Positions 16,810-29,653 are shown, numbered from the stretch's first letter. The stretch: DNA of 64,000 nt from Virgisporangium aliadipatigenens (GCF_016863615.1 NZ_BOPF01000017.1:1-64000); one strand, 5' to 3'. The notes: generated by a model not told the origin, from the sequence alone. Made by a program: numbers and translations.

Positions 16810-18261
16810 CTAGGGCAGCAGCCCTTCGAGGAACTCGCGGGCCCGCGGGTTGGTGGCGGCGATGATCACCAGGGGGATCGCCATCAGCACGAGGATCCGC
16901 AGCAGCAGCATCAGCTGTCTGAGCACACCGGCGGCGGCGCGACCGGCCCGGCGGGATCGCTCCTCGGGGACGTCCTCGCGCTCGTCCTCGTCGCCGGCGT
17001 CTTCCCAGGTGGGGGCGCCGGCGCCGCGAAGGTGCACATTGCCCTCGATGGTCACCCCGGGTCCGATCACGATCGACGGCCGCTGAGCGGGCTGGGCGCC
17101 GCTTGTCCGGCCCGCGGGCGTCGTGGTGTCGTGCGGCTGGGCGCCGCCGCCCCGGTCCGCGGGCGTCGGCGGGCCGGGGCGGGTTTCGGGCGGGTGTGCC
17201 GGAGCGGTGTCGCCGGTGCTCAGGGCGCCGTAGGCGACCGGGAGTTCGGGCTGCTCGGGCACGGTCGGGGCGACCCCGAGTGCCGCGTGCAGGCGGCTCG
17301 CCACGAGCGGGAGCCGGCTCGACCCGCCGACCAGCAGGACGGCGCCGAGGCCGCCCGGACCGACGCCGCAGGCGCGCAGCGTTCGCACGGTCTCCGCGAC
17401 GGCGCGGTCGACCAGCGGGCCGGCCACCCGTTCCAGTTCCTCGCGGGTGAGGTGTACCGCGTGCGGCATGCCGGGCACCTGCACCGGAGCGGCGGCGGTG
17501 CGGCTGAGCATCTCCTTGGCCGCCCGGACCTCGGCCCACAGCGTGCGCCGGTCCCGCAGGTCGGCGTCCCCGCGCGGGCGGGCGAGCCGGTCCCAGGCCG
17601 CCGGGTCGGCCGCTCCGACGTTCCGCGCCAGGTGTGCCACCAGCGCCGCGTCGACGTCGGCGCCGCCCAGGTCGGCGAGGCCGCCGGAGCCCAGTGTGCG
17701 GGGGCCGCCCGGTTCGGGTCGCACGACCGTCACGTCGAACGTTCCGCCGCCGAAGTCGAAGATCACTGTCGCGCCGCGCGTGGCACCCACGACGTCGAGG
17801 CAGTAGGTGGCGGCCGCGACGGGTTCGTCGACGAGGTCGACATCGCCCAGCCCGGCTTGCTCGGCCGCGCGTCGCAGCACGCCCCGCCGGCTCCTGCCCC
17901 AGGCGGCCGGACAGGTCAGCACCACCGGCTCGCCGGGCCGGACGCCGGCGTGCGCCGCCTCGGTGCCCACCCGCCGCAGGACCGCCGCGAGCAGGGCGGT
18001 CACCGGCAGGACCCGTTCGCCGAGCAGCACGGTCTCCTCGTCGACCCGCCGCTTGGGGAACGGTTCGAAGCTCGCCGGGTCGGTCAGCATAAGGCGTTCG
18101 GCGTCGCGCCCCACGTGCAGCGCACCGGCCCCGTCCACGAACGTCGCCGACGGCAGCAGCGGCGAGGAGTCGAACAGCAGCGCGCGCGGCTCCCCGCCGG
18201 CCCGGCGCACGACCGCCACCGTGTTGCAGCTGCCCAGGTCGACGGCCATCCGGTACGACAC
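16810..18261 (-). CDS. Hsp70-like ATPase with C-terminal membrane anchor
   Basis: Residues 1-~360 form an Hsp70/actin-fold ATPase: phosphate-1 AVDLGSCNTVAVV, connect-1-like DEPVAAATYCLDV, phosphate-2 IFDFGGGTFDVTVV, adenosine motif VLLVGGSSRLPLV. There is no substrate-binding domain. Instead a Pro/Thr-rich linker leads to PGVTIEGNVHLRG (a strand-turn motif like those in bactofilins), an acidic stretch, and one membrane span near 450-468 (LRILVLMAIPLVIIAA). It is likely a membrane-tethered sensor or scaffold rather than a general chaperone. Total 483 residues. GTG 18261 is the start; ATG 18249 is an alternative. Confidence 0.87.
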   Translation of the reverse strand: MSYRMAVDLGSCNTVAVVRRAGGEPRALLFDSSPLLPSATFVDGAGALHVGRDAERLMLTDPASFEPFPKRRVDEETVLLGERVLPVTALLAAVLRRVGTEAAHAGVRPGEPVVLTCPAAWGRSRRGVLRRAAEQAGLGDVDLVDEPVAAATYCLDVVGATRGATVIFDFGGGTFDVTVVRPEPGGPRTLGSGGLADLGGADVDAALVAHLARNVGAADPAAWDRLARPRGDADLRDRRTLWAEVRAAKEMLSRTAAAPVQVPGMPHAVHLTREELERVAGPLVDRAVAETVRTLRACGVGPGGLGAVLLVGGSSRLPLVASRLHAALGVAPTVPEQPELPVAYGALSTGDTAPAHPPETRPGPPTPADRGGGAQPHDTTTPAGRTSGAQPAQRPSIVIGPGVTIEGNVHLRGAGAPTWEDAGDEDEREDVPEERSRRAGRAAAGVLRQLMLLLRILVLMAIPLVIIAATNPRAREFLEGLLP

Positions 18262-18288
18262 GCGCGGGAACGATACGCGATCCGAGCC

Positions 18289-19089
18289 TCAGTCGGGTTT
18301 GCGCGCGACGAAGATGGCGGTTCCGGGAAAAAGCCGTCCACGCAGGGGGCTCCACTGGCCCCATTCCTTCTCGTGCCCGTCGGGCCACTCCGGTTCGACC
18401 AGATCCTGGAGAACGAAACCGGCGGCCACCAGCTCACGGATCCGGTCCCCGAGGGTGCGGTGCTGCTCGACGTAGGTCGGCCGGCCGTCCTCGTCCTGTT
18501 CCACATAGGGACGTCTGTCGAAGTAGGAATGGACCGCGACGAGCCCGCCCTCGCCGGGATCGTCGAGGAAGATCCAGCGCATCGGGTGGGTGACCGAGAA
18601 GACCCAGCGGCCGCCGGGGCGCAGCACCCGGTGGACCTCCCGCATGACGCGCCCGGAGTCGGCGACGAACGGCACCGCCCCGAACGCCGTGCACGCCACG
18701 TCGAACGCCCGGTCCGCGAACGGCAGGTCGCCGGCGTCGGCCTGGACCAGCGGCGGGTGGATCCCGGAGACCGCATTGAGCCGGGCGGCGTGGCGCAACA
18801 TGCCGGCCGAGAGGTCGACGGCGACCACGTCGGCACCCTGCGAACGCAGCCACCGGGCGCAGGGCGCGGCGCCGCAGCCGACCTCCAGCACGCGGGCACC
18901 GGCGACCGGACCGAGCAGGCCGGCGTCGGCCTCACGCACCCCCTCGGGACACCAGACGAAGTCGGCGACCCCGAGGAACTCGCCGTGCTCCGCCTGGTAC
19001 TCGTCGGCCCCCGCGTCCCACCAGCCGCGGCTGGCCCGGCGACTCTCTGCCTGGGTCACGGGGCGCCGGGTCACTGCGGAGTCGGTCAT
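18289..19089 (-). CDS. Class I SAM-dependent methyltransferase
   Basis: A 266-residue Methyltransf_11-type enzyme. An N-terminal helix with SRRASRGWWDAGADEYQAEH precedes the SAM motif VLEVGCGAAPC (67-77). VVAVDLSAGML is the strand-2 acidic motif and VLRPGGRWVFSVTHPMRW the post-motif. The pattern matches actinobacterial methyltransferases found beside rpsA, whose substrate I do not know. It is divergent from rpsA and shares a 258-base intergenic region with it. Confidence 0.86.
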   Translation of the reverse strand: MTDSAVTRRPVTQAESRRASRGWWDAGADEYQAEHGEFLGVADFVWCPEGVREADAGLLGPVAGARVLEVGCGAAPCARWLRSQGADVVAVDLSAGMLRHAARLNAVSGIHPPLVQADAGDLPFADRAFDVACTAFGAVPFVADSGRVMREVHRVLRPGGRWVFSVTHPMRWIFLDDPGEGGLVAVHSYFDRRPYVEQDEDGRPTYVEQHRTLGDRIRELVAAGFVLQDLVEPEWPDGHEKEWGQWSPLRGRLFPGTAIFVARKPD

Positions 19090-19130
19090 CCGCCCACGGT
19101 ACGGTCATTTGTGGCGGATGCCGGGGAGGG

Positions 19131-19161
19131 TTGGACCGTGTGGTATTGCGCACGGTAGGCT
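19131..19161 (+). promoter_or_regulatory. Candidate rpsA promoter
   Basis: TTGGAC (19131-19136) and TAGGCT (19156-19161) are 19 bases apart, upstream of a leader of about 180 bases before rpsA. The spacing is at the long end for a sigma-A-type promoter. The leader itself (19162-19347) shows no recognised riboswitch or S1 autoregulatory fold. Confidence 0.45.
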
Positions 19162-19347
19162 GTTCAATGCACCTGTGGGTCTGTGTGCCTCGGCATGGAG
19201 CAGGCTCGCGGTCGTGGTTACATCCCGCTCTTTCCCTCTAGAACGTCCGGGCCGTTTCTCACGACGGATCCACTGGCGCGCCCAGGTTCGGACCGGAGCA
19301 TAACGGTCAGGACCAGACGCAATTATCCGACCGGAGCAACAACCCAC

Positions 19348-20847
19348 ATGACGAGCAGCATCGAGGCCACCTCGAACGCCCCCGAGCGCAACAAGGTCAC
19401 CGTCGACGACCTGGGCTCCGAGGAGGCCTTCCTCGCCGCGATCGACGAGACCATCAAGTACTTCAACGACGGCGACATCGTCGAAGGCACCGTCGTCAAG
19501 GTCGACCGGGACGAGGTCCTGCTCGACATCGGCTACAAGACCGAGGGGGTCATTCCCTCTCGTGAGTTGTCGATCAAGCACGATGTCGATCCCGCTGAGG
19601 TTGTTGCGGTCGGAGACCACATCGAGGCCCTGGTCCTTCAGAAGGAGGACAAGGAGGGTCGGCTGATCCTGTCCAAGAAGCGCGCCCAGTACGAGCGCGC
19701 CTGGGGCACGATCGAGAAGATCAAGGAAGACGACGGTGTCGTTCGCGGCTCCGTCATCGAGGTGGTCAAGGGTGGTCTCATCCTGGACATCGGCCTGCGG
19801 GGCTTCCTCCCGGCGTCGCTGGTCGAGATGCGCCGGGTGCGCGACCTCCAGCCCTACGTCGGGCGCGAGCTCGAGGCCAAGATCATCGAGCTGGACAAGA
19901 ACCGCAACAACGTGGTGCTGTCCCGCCGGGCCTACCTCGAGCAGACCCAGTCCGAGGTGCGTACCGAGTTCCTGCACAAGCTGCAGAAGGGCCAGGTCCG
20001 CAAGGGCGTCGTCTCCTCGATCGTCAACTTCGGCGCCTTCGTCGACCTCGGTGGGGTCGACGGCCTGGTGCACGTGTCCGAGCTGTCCTGGAAGCACATC
20101 GACCACCCGTCCGAGGTCGTCGAGGTGGGCCAGGAGGTCGAGGTCGAGGTGCTCGACGTCGACCTGGACCGCGAGCGGGTCTCGCTGTCGCTGAAGGCGA
20201 CGCAGGAGGACCCGTGGCGCCAGTTCGCCCGGACCCACGCCATCCAGCAGATCGTCCCGGGCAAGGTCACCAAGCTCGTTCCGTTCGGTGCGTTCGTCCG
20301 CGTGGACGACGGCATCGAGGGCCTGGTGCACATCTCCGAGCTGGCCGAGCGCCACGTGGAGATCCCGGAGCAGGTCGTGCAGGTCGGTTCCGAGGTCATG
20401 GTCAAGGTCATCGACATCGACCTGGAGCGGCGCCGGATCTCGCTGTCGCTCAAGCAGGCCAACGAGGGCTTCGTCGAGGGCGAGGAGCACTTCGACCCGA
20501 CCCTCTACGGCATGTCGGCGACGTACGACAACGAGGGCAACTACATCTACCCCGACGGTTTCGACCCGGAGACCGGCGAGTGGCTCGAGGGCTTCGACAA
20601 GCAGCGTGAGGAGTGGGAGCGGCAGTACGCCGAGGCCCGCCAGCGCTGGGAGGCCCACACCAAGCAGGTGCAGACCGCGCGTGCGGCCGACATCCCGGAG
20701 GCCCCGGCTTCGACCGGTGGCACCACGTCGGTGAGCAGCAGCGGTGGCGGTTCGTCGCGGAGCAGCGCTCCGGAGGAGCCGGCCGGCACCCTGGCCACGG
20801 ACGAGGCGCTCGCGGCTCTGCGCGAGAAGCTGGCGGGCGGCAAGTAA
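19348..20847 (+). CDS. rpsA: 30S ribosomal protein S1
   Basis: This mRNA-binding ribosomal protein helps recruit and unwind transcripts on the 30S subunit. Its 499 residues carry four S1/OB-fold repeats (about 43-112, 128-193, 213-283, 300-369), fewer than the six in E. coli and normal for actinobacteria. Each ends with a signature such as VLSRRAY or RISLSLKQ. The C-terminal tail is Ser/Gly-rich and flexible. ATG 19348 is preceded by GGAG; an upstream in-frame start would add a leader-encoded stretch. A canonical terminator follows. Confidence 0.97.
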   Translation: MTSSIEATSNAPERNKVTVDDLGSEEAFLAAIDETIKYFNDGDIVEGTVVKVDRDEVLLDIGYKTEGVIPSRELSIKHDVDPAEVVAVGDHIEALVLQKEDKEGRLILSKKRAQYERAWGTIEKIKEDDGVVRGSVIEVVKGGLILDIGLRGFLPASLVEMRRVRDLQPYVGRELEAKIIELDKNRNNVVLSRRAYLEQTQSEVRTEFLHKLQKGQVRKGVVSSIVNFGAFVDLGGVDGLVHVSELSWKHIDHPSEVVEVGQEVEVEVLDVDLDRERVSLSLKATQEDPWRQFARTHAIQQIVPGKVTKLVPFGAFVRVDDGIEGLVHISELAERHVEIPEQVVQVGSEVMVKVIDIDLERRRISLSLKQANEGFVEGEEHFDPTLYGMSATYDNEGNYIYPDGFDPETGEWLEGFDKQREEWERQYAEARQRWEAHTKQVQTARAADIPEAPASTGGTTSVSSSGGGSSRSSAPEEPAGTLATDEALAALREKLAGGK

Positions 20848-20866
20848 GCGTCCGCGCTCTGTTGCG

Positions 20867-20902
20867 AAAGCCCCGGTCGGGTTATCCCGGCCGGGGCTTT
20901 TC
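20867..20902 (+). terminator. Rho-independent terminator of rpsA
   Basis: AAAGCCCCGGTCGGG pairs with CCCGGCCGGGGCTTT (one G-T wobble) around loop TTAT and ends in a T-run. It is the most canonical terminator in the window, 20 bases after the rpsA stop. Confidence 0.92.
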
Positions 20903-20923
20903 CGTACCTGCCTGACCGTCCGG

Positions 20924-21241
20924 CTACTTCACCATCTGCGCGACCGCGGCGGCGCCGGCGGCGGTGTACCAGCTGCTGACGGCGACCAGGCCGACGACCG
21001 CGCCGCCGCCGACGGCCGCGCGCCAGTGGCGGGCGGGCAGGGCGTCCGGGGCGCGGCGGTTCAGCCGCGAGCCGACGGAGTCGATCTCCCGGCAGTGGCG
21101 CAGGCCGGCCGTCCCCAGCCGGTGCCGGCCGACGGCGGGGCGCGCCGGCTCCTCCGGACTCAGCAGTCCGGTGGCCACCGAGGCGGGCTCGGTCGCGGCT
21201 TCCGCCGGCGGGGTAAGGGGTGCGGCGGTGGCCGGTGTCAT
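20924..21241 (-). CDS. Small single-span membrane protein, unknown function
   Basis: 105 residues. The first 45 are Ala/Pro-rich and probably disordered; then comes a basic stretch (RHRLGTAGLRHCREIDSVGSR), and near the C terminus one membrane segment (VGGGAVVGLVAVSSWYTAAGAAA). ATG 21241 is preceded by GGAGG; GTG 21256 is possible but would include the ribosome binding site in the coding region. It lies between rpsA and coaE on the opposite strand. I do not recognise a family. Confidence 0.65.
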   Translation of the reverse strand: MTPATAAPLTPPAEAATEPASVATGLLSPEEPARPAVGRHRLGTAGLRHCREIDSVGSRLNRRAPDALPARHWRAAVGGGAVVGLVAVSSWYTAAGAAAVAQMVK

Positions 21242-21341
21242 GCTGGGTTCCTCCACGTTTCAAAACGGACAAACACACCCTAAACAGACAGTAGTGGAAC
21301 GGCTACGCGGCACGCCCGAGCCGATGCGGTTGACTGTGCGG

Positions 21342-21944
21342 ATGCTGAAGGTGGGACTGACCGGCGGGATCGGTTCGGGCAAGAGCGCGGTGGCCACCCG
21401 GCTGGCCGAACTGGGTGCCGTGGTGATCGACGCGGACCGGCTGGCCCGGGAGGTCGTGGACGTCGGCACACCCGGCCTGGCCGAGGTGGTGGCGGCGTTC
21501 GGGCCGGAGGTGCTCGACGCGGCCGGCGCGCTCGACCGGCCGGCGCTCGGGCGGCGCGTGTTCGGCGACGAGGCCGCGCGGCGCACCCTCGAGTCGATCA
21601 TCCATCCGCGGGTGCGGGCGCGCACCGCCGAACTCACCGCGGCGGCCCCGTCCGACGCCATCGTGGTGAACGACGTGCCGCTGCTCGTGGAGGCCGGGCT
21701 GAAGGCCGCATACGACCTCGTGCTGATCGTGCTGGCCGGCACGGAGATCCGGATCGGGCGCCTGGTGCGCGACCGCGGGATGAGCCGCGCCGACGCCGAG
21801 GCGAGGATCGCCGCCCAGGCGAACGACGACCAGCGCCGCGCCGCCGCCGACATCCTGATCGAGAACGAGGGCAGCCTGGCCGAACTGCGCGCCCGGGTCG
21901 ACAAGATCTGGCACGAGACGCTGCTCCCACGCGCCACGCCCTGA
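21342..21944 (+). CDS. coaE: Dephospho-CoA kinase
   Basis: This enzyme catalyses the last step of coenzyme A synthesis, ATP-dependent phosphorylation of dephospho-CoA. The P-loop is TGGIGSGKS (7-15), followed by VVIDADRLAREVV, which binds the CoA moiety, and the lid-region VRDRGMSRADAEARI. 200 residues is the normal single-domain length; it lacks the C-terminal GrpB-like extension found in mycobacteria. ATG 21342 gives MLKVGLTGG; ATG 21324 would add six residues. Confidence 0.94.
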   Translation: MLKVGLTGGIGSGKSAVATRLAELGAVVIDADRLAREVVDVGTPGLAEVVAAFGPEVLDAAGALDRPALGRRVFGDEAARRTLESIIHPRVRARTAELTAAAPSDAIVVNDVPLLVEAGLKAAYDLVLIVLAGTEIRIGRLVRDRGMSRADAEARIAAQANDDQRRAAADILIENEGSLAELRARVDKIWHETLLPRATP

Positions 21945-22286
21945 ACGCCCATCGGCGGCCCCGCGCCGCCGCAGAACAGGCCGGCGCGCGCCGGGTCGGC
22001 GGCGTGCGGGGCGGAGGGTGGTGGAGACGCGGGCGCGCTCGCGGCGGCCGGGGCGCCGAAGGCGCCGCCGCGGGACGAGCGCTGCCGGCAGGGCCGGGGC
22101 TTCGAATCCCGCGCCGGAAGAACCGCACCGTTGATGGTCGGTTGCCTTCCGGTCGGCCGCCGCGAGCGGCCTACCCCAGAAACGGTAGCCAGTTGATCTT
22201 GACAATACAATCGGCATATCGATGCCGATCGGCCCGGAAGCGCCGACGGCGGGAAGTTGTCACACCCCCGGGCTAACGTGGTCCGC
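21945..22286. other. Intergenic region between coaE and uvrB
   Basis: This 342-base stretch holds no convincing gene. It is very GC-rich to about 22130, then turns AT-richer with TACAAT (22206-22211, a good -10 hexamer without a convincing -35) and a perfect inverted repeat at 22210-22229. I see no LexA-type SOS box. A fragment at about 22105-22125 looks like a tRNA T-loop, but the stems do not pair. Confidence 0.55.
22210..22229. promoter_or_regulatory. Inverted repeat ATCGGCAT-N4-ATGCCGAT upstream of uvrB
   Basis: Perfect 8-bp arms around spacer ATCG, partly overlapping the possible -10 TACAAT and adjacent to TTGACA (22199-22204). It lies about 57 bases before the uvrB start. It looks like an operator for an unidentified dimeric regulator of uvrB. 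Confidence 0.5.
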
Positions 22287-24425
<2,139 letters not shown>

Positions 24426-24502
24426 ACCGCCCCGGCAGCATGCGGCCCCGGGCGGGAGCCCGTCCCGAGGGCCGGCCGCACCATCGCCGGGCACGAGCGG
24501 CA

Positions 24503-24574
24503 ACCGCGCGAGACGATCGGGCGAGGACCGCGCGAGACGGTCGGGCGGCGACAACGCGAAACGGCCCGGCGCCG
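24503..24574. repeat. Three imperfect 24-bp tandem repeats
   Basis: Units begin at 24503, 24527 and 24551 with accgcgcgagac, accgcgcgagac and acaacgcgaaac. The first two differ at only a few positions and the third is more diverged. They sit in the non-coding gap between the converging uvrB and typA genes, just before the terminator stem. Confidence 0.65.
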
Positions 24575-24600
24575 GCGCAATCACGCCGACACCGGGCCGT
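24561..24600. terminator. Bidirectional stem-loop between uvrB and typA
   Basis: ACGGCCCGG pairs with CCGGGCCGT, and an inner CGGCG/CGCCG helix closes a short loop. It lies between converging genes and could stop transcripts from both sides. No T-run is present. Confidence 0.6.
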
Positions 24601-24616
24601 CCCCGGGACCTGACCG

Positions 24617-26461
<1,845 letters not shown>

Positions 26462-26543
26462 GGGTTCATCTTCCCGGGCAGGTCCCGCGCGTGCCAAAGC
26501 GGGGTCGACCATCCGTCCCTGAGTCACATTCTTCGGGCAGGAT

Positions 26544-27326
26544 GTGCGGGTGGACGATCCGTTGGCCACCGGCTGGGAGCCGGACCTGCCGGTGCGCGAC
26601 AGCGTGTTGCGGCAGTTCATCTTCGCCTACGCCGACCGGACCCGGGAGATGGCCGCGTCGGTCGGCGGTCGGGCCGAACGGGACGACGAGCTGAGCCTCG
26701 CCGATCTCGGCTCGCCGTTCCTCTTCGACAACGCCGCCGTCGTGCTTCGGCCGCCCCGCGACGTCGGGTCCCTGGTCGATCGGGCGTCGGCGTTCTTTCC
26801 GGGGGAACGTTCCTGGGTGCTGCTGTGCGCCTGGCCGACACCGGATCTGTCGACCCACGGGCTGTCGCTGATGGGCCATCCGCCGCTGATGCTGCGCCCG
26901 CCGTTCAGCGGTGTCGCCGCCGAGCCCGCGGGGCTGCGCATCGTGCCCGTGGCGAACGCCGCCGACCTGGACGCGTTCCGGCGGGTGCTGGTGGAGGGGT
27001 ATCCGCTGCCGGCCGGGCAGGAGGGGGCGATCGCCGATCCGCGCGTGCTGGGGGCGTTGCGGCTCTTCCTGGGGTTCGCCGGCGGTCGGGCGGTGGCGGC
27101 GGCCGGGGCCGCGGTGCACCACGGCGTCGTGGAGGTCGACTGGGTGGCCACGCTGCCCGAGTTCCGGGGGCGCGGCTTCGGCACCGCCCTGACCGCCCGG
27201 GCGGCGGCGGTCGCGCCGGAGTTGCCGGCGGTGCTGATCGCCAGCGACGACGGCCAGCCGGTCTACGAACGGATGGGGTTCCTGCGGCTGATGCGCCTCA
27301 CGATGTGGTCGAGGACGGGTTCGTGA
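26544..27326 (+). CDS. GNAT-family N-acetyltransferase
   Basis: 260 residues. The N-terminal ~130 residues resemble the uncharacterised region in front of many actinobacterial GNAT domains. The C-terminal half is the acetyltransferase, with acetyl-CoA loop [16 protein letters not shown] and the terminal strand [10 protein letters not shown]. The substrate is unknown. It is divergent from typA and its stop overlaps the start of the hydrolase gene as GTGA, so the two are probably a unit. Confidence 0.88.
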   Translation: MRVDDPLATGWEPDLPVRDSVLRQFIFAYADRTREMAASVGGRAERDDELSLADLGSPFLFDNAAVVLRPPRDVGSLVDRASAFFPGERSWVLLCAWPTPDLSTHGLSLMGHPPLMLRPPFSGVAAEPAGLRIVPVANAADLDAFRRVLVEGYPLPAGQEGAIADPRVLGALRLFLGFAGGRAVAAAGAAVHHGVVEVDWVATLPEFRGRGFGTALTARAAAVAPELPAVLIASDDGQPVYERMGFLRLMRLTMWSRTGS

Positions 27327-29026
27327 ACCTCACCGGACGGGCCCTCGCCGCGGCCCTGGGCCTGCCGGCGCCCCGCGCGAGGGCGACGGCCGTTCGGGGC
27401 ATCCCGGTGCGCATGAGCGACGGCGTGATCCTGCGCGCCGACCACTACAGCCCGGGCGGCCCGGCCCCGACGGTGCTGATCCGTACCCCGTACGGCCGGG
27501 GCGGCCCGATGGTGGCGCTCTGCCGGGCCCTCTGCGAACAGGGCTTCCACGTGCTGATCCAGTCGTGCCGGGGCACGTTCGACTCGGGCGGCGGCAGGTT
27601 CGAGCCGCTGGCCCACGAACGCGACGACGGGCTCGACACGGTCGACTGGCTGCGCCGGCAGGCCTGGTACGGCGGCACGTTCGGCACCTACGGCCCGAGC
27701 TACGTCGGGTTCACCCAGTGGGCCCTGGCGGCGGAGGCCGGCCCGGACCTGCGGGCACTGGCGACGATGGTGACGGCGTCGTCGTTCCGCGGGTCGACGT
27801 ACGCGGGCGGCGGCTTCTCGCTGGACGGCGTGCTGACCTGGAGCACGATCCTCGCGTCGCAGCGGGCCCCGCTGCACGGCACCGTCCTTGACCTGCTGCG
27901 CGGCCAGCCCCGCCTGCGCCGCGCCCTGCACCACGCCGAACTGCACGACGCGGACCTGGTCGCGACCGGCGCGGAGGTGCCGTTCTTCCGGGCCTGGCTG
28001 CGCGGCGACGAGGACGACTACTGGTCGCCCCGGGAACACACCCACCGGCTCGCGGACGTGACCGCGCCGGTGCTCATGGTCGGCGGCTTCTACGACATCT
28101 TCCTGCTCTGGCAGCTCGACGACTACGCGCTGCTGCGCGCGGCGGGGCGGCAGCCGCGGCTGGTGCTCGGCTGGTGGCACCACGGCAGCGCCGGGCTGTT
28201 CCGGGCGTCGGTGCGGGAGGGCGTGCGCTTCCTGCGCGAGCACCTGCGCGGGGAGGCCGACCTGGCGCCGCCGACCCCGGTGCGGGTCGAGGTGGGGCCG
28301 GGCGGCCCGTGGCGCGACCTGCCGGAGTGGCCGCCCCCGCACACCCCGACACCGTGGCACCTGATCCCCGACGGCACGCTGCGCCCGACCGCCACCGAGG
28401 CGGAGAATCCGAGCGCCGCTGACGTCCCGAGCGCCGCCCGGGCGAGCACCGCCACGAGCGGGCCCACCGACCGGACCATGAAGGCCGTGGACACGGAGCC
28501 GGCCGGCCGGACGTTCAGGTACGACCCGCGTAATCCGACCCCGGCCTTGGGCGGGCCGCGGCTCGCGGGCAAGGAGGCGGGTGCGCGGGACAACCGCCCG
28601 CTGGAGGCCAGGCGGGACGTGCTCGTGTGGACCGGTGCGCCGTTCGACCAGGAAGTGGAGATCGCCGGCCCGGTGCGGGCACTGATCCGGACGACGGCCT
28701 CGACGCCGTTCCACGACGTGTTTGTCCGACTGTGTGACGTCCACCCGGACGGCCGGTCGGTGAACGTCTGCGACGGCCTCACCCGGGTGACGGACGCGGA
28801 CCCGGCCGCGCCGCGCGACGTCGAGGTGCGCATGTGGCCGACGGCCTACCGCCTGGCGCCCGGGCACCGCCTGCGGGTGCAGGTCAGCGGCGGCGCGCAC
28901 CCGCGCTGGGCGCGCAACCCGGGGACGGGCGCCGCGCTGGACGAGCCGGGCCCGCTGGTCCCGTGCCGGATCACGGTGCACCCCGGCTCGCACGTGCTGC
29001 TACCGCGAACGGGCCGCACCCCGTGA
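27323..29026 (+). CDS. CocE/NonD-family hydrolase (X-Pro dipeptidyl-peptidase S15 type)
   Basis: This alpha/beta-hydrolase of 567 residues probably cleaves an ester or amide. Catalytic residues visible are S126 in GPSYVGF, D258 in GGFYDIF, and H286 or H287 in GWWHHGS. The C-terminal jelly-roll (after ~430) is the S15 non-catalytic domain (PGHRLRVQVSGGAHPRWARNP). A low-complexity Ala/Ser/Thr insert at about 355-400 separates the two and is unusual. GTG 27323 overlaps the GNAT stop. I see no signal peptide. Substrate not predictable. Confidence 0.87.
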   Translation: MNLTGRALAAALGLPAPRARATAVRGIPVRMSDGVILRADHYSPGGPAPTVLIRTPYGRGGPMVALCRALCEQGFHVLIQSCRGTFDSGGGRFEPLAHERDDGLDTVDWLRRQAWYGGTFGTYGPSYVGFTQWALAAEAGPDLRALATMVTASSFRGSTYAGGGFSLDGVLTWSTILASQRAPLHGTVLDLLRGQPRLRRALHHAELHDADLVATGAEVPFFRAWLRGDEDDYWSPREHTHRLADVTAPVLMVGGFYDIFLLWQLDDYALLRAAGRQPRLVLGWWHHGSAGLFRASVREGVRFLREHLRGEADLAPPTPVRVEVGPGGPWRDLPEWPPPHTPTPWHLIPDGTLRPTATEAENPSAADVPSAARASTATSGPTDRTMKAVDTEPAGRTFRYDPRNPTPALGGPRLAGKEAGARDNRPLEARRDVLVWTGAPFDQEVEIAGPVRALIRTTASTPFHDVFVRLCDVHPDGRSVNVCDGLTRVTDADPAAPRDVEVRMWPTAYRLAPGHRLRVQVSGGAHPRWARNPGTGAALDEPGPLVPCRITVHPGSHVLLPRTGRTP

Positions 29027-29041
29027 AAGGGATGCGGCCCG
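29010..29041. terminator. Stem-loop over the hydrolase stop codon
   Basis: CGGGCCGCA pairs exactly with TGCGGCCCG, with additional CCCC/GGG pairs inside; the stop codon lies in the loop. It separates the hydrolase from the converging SRPBCC gene and may serve both. Confidence 0.6.
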
Positions 29042-29056
29042 CCGCAACAGGAGGAC

Positions 29057-29521
29057 TTACGGCGTCGGACGATCGATGTCGCCACGCCACGCGCCGGTCT
29101 CGTTGCCGCCACGCGATTCGATGTACTCCTTGAACTTCTTCACGTCGTTCTTGACCTGACGGTCGATGATCCCGACCTTGTCCCCGACCGTTTCGGCCAC
29201 ACCGGACGGTTCGATGTCCATCTGCACGGTGACGCGCGTGTGCGTCTCGTCGAGCCGGTGGAACGTCACCACGCCGGCGTGCTTCGGCCCGTCGAGCGTG
29301 GTCCACGACACGCGCTCGTCGGGGTGCTGCTCAGTGATCTTGGCGTCGAACTCGCGGCGTACGCCGCCGATCTCCACGGTCCAGTGGGTCATGTCGTCAG
29401 TGACCTGCCGGATCGATTCGACACCGCCCATGAAGTGCGGGAACTGCTCGAACTGCGTCCACTGGTTGTAAGCCGTGCGGACAGGTACGGCAACGTCGAC
29501 AGATTCCACGACGGTGCTCAT
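29057..29521 (-). CDS. SRPBCC-family protein (polyketide cyclase/dehydrase-like)
   Basis: 154 residues with a START/Bet v 1-type fold: opening ESVDVAVPVRTAYNQWTQFE, central WTTLDG, C-terminal long helix. This small family binds hydrophobic ligands; the stand-alone form here is common in actinobacteria, next to membrane-associated genes. The ATG at 29521 follows AAAGGAG. It is divergent from the 29654 gene with 132 bases between. The ligand is unknown. Confidence 0.85.
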   Translation of the reverse strand: MSTVVESVDVAVPVRTAYNQWTQFEQFPHFMGGVESIRQVTDDMTHWTVEIGGVRREFDAKITEQHPDERVSWTTLDGPKHAGVVTFHRLDETHTRVTVQMDIEPSGVAETVGDKVGIIDRQVKNDVKKFKEYIESRGGNETGAWRGDIDRPTP

Positions 29522-29653
29522 GTGCGGTCAGCTCCTTTCGTTCGGTACGGCATCCGGCGTACCCGCGACCTTCCGAGGCAAACGGCTGACCCCGGAATTG
29601 CGTCGAAGCGGCAGACTGTTGCCTTTGGACTTCCCTGAGTCGCAGGAGGATCT

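Noticed and set aside
22100-22135. tRNA T-loop-like sequence cttcgaatccc
   Set aside because: The flanking bases do not form T or acceptor stems, so it is not a tRNA or a clear tRNA remnant.
22257-22286. Ten-codon N-terminal extension of UvrB
   Set aside because: The family start [12 protein letters not shown] lies at 22287, and the extension has no conservation that I know of.
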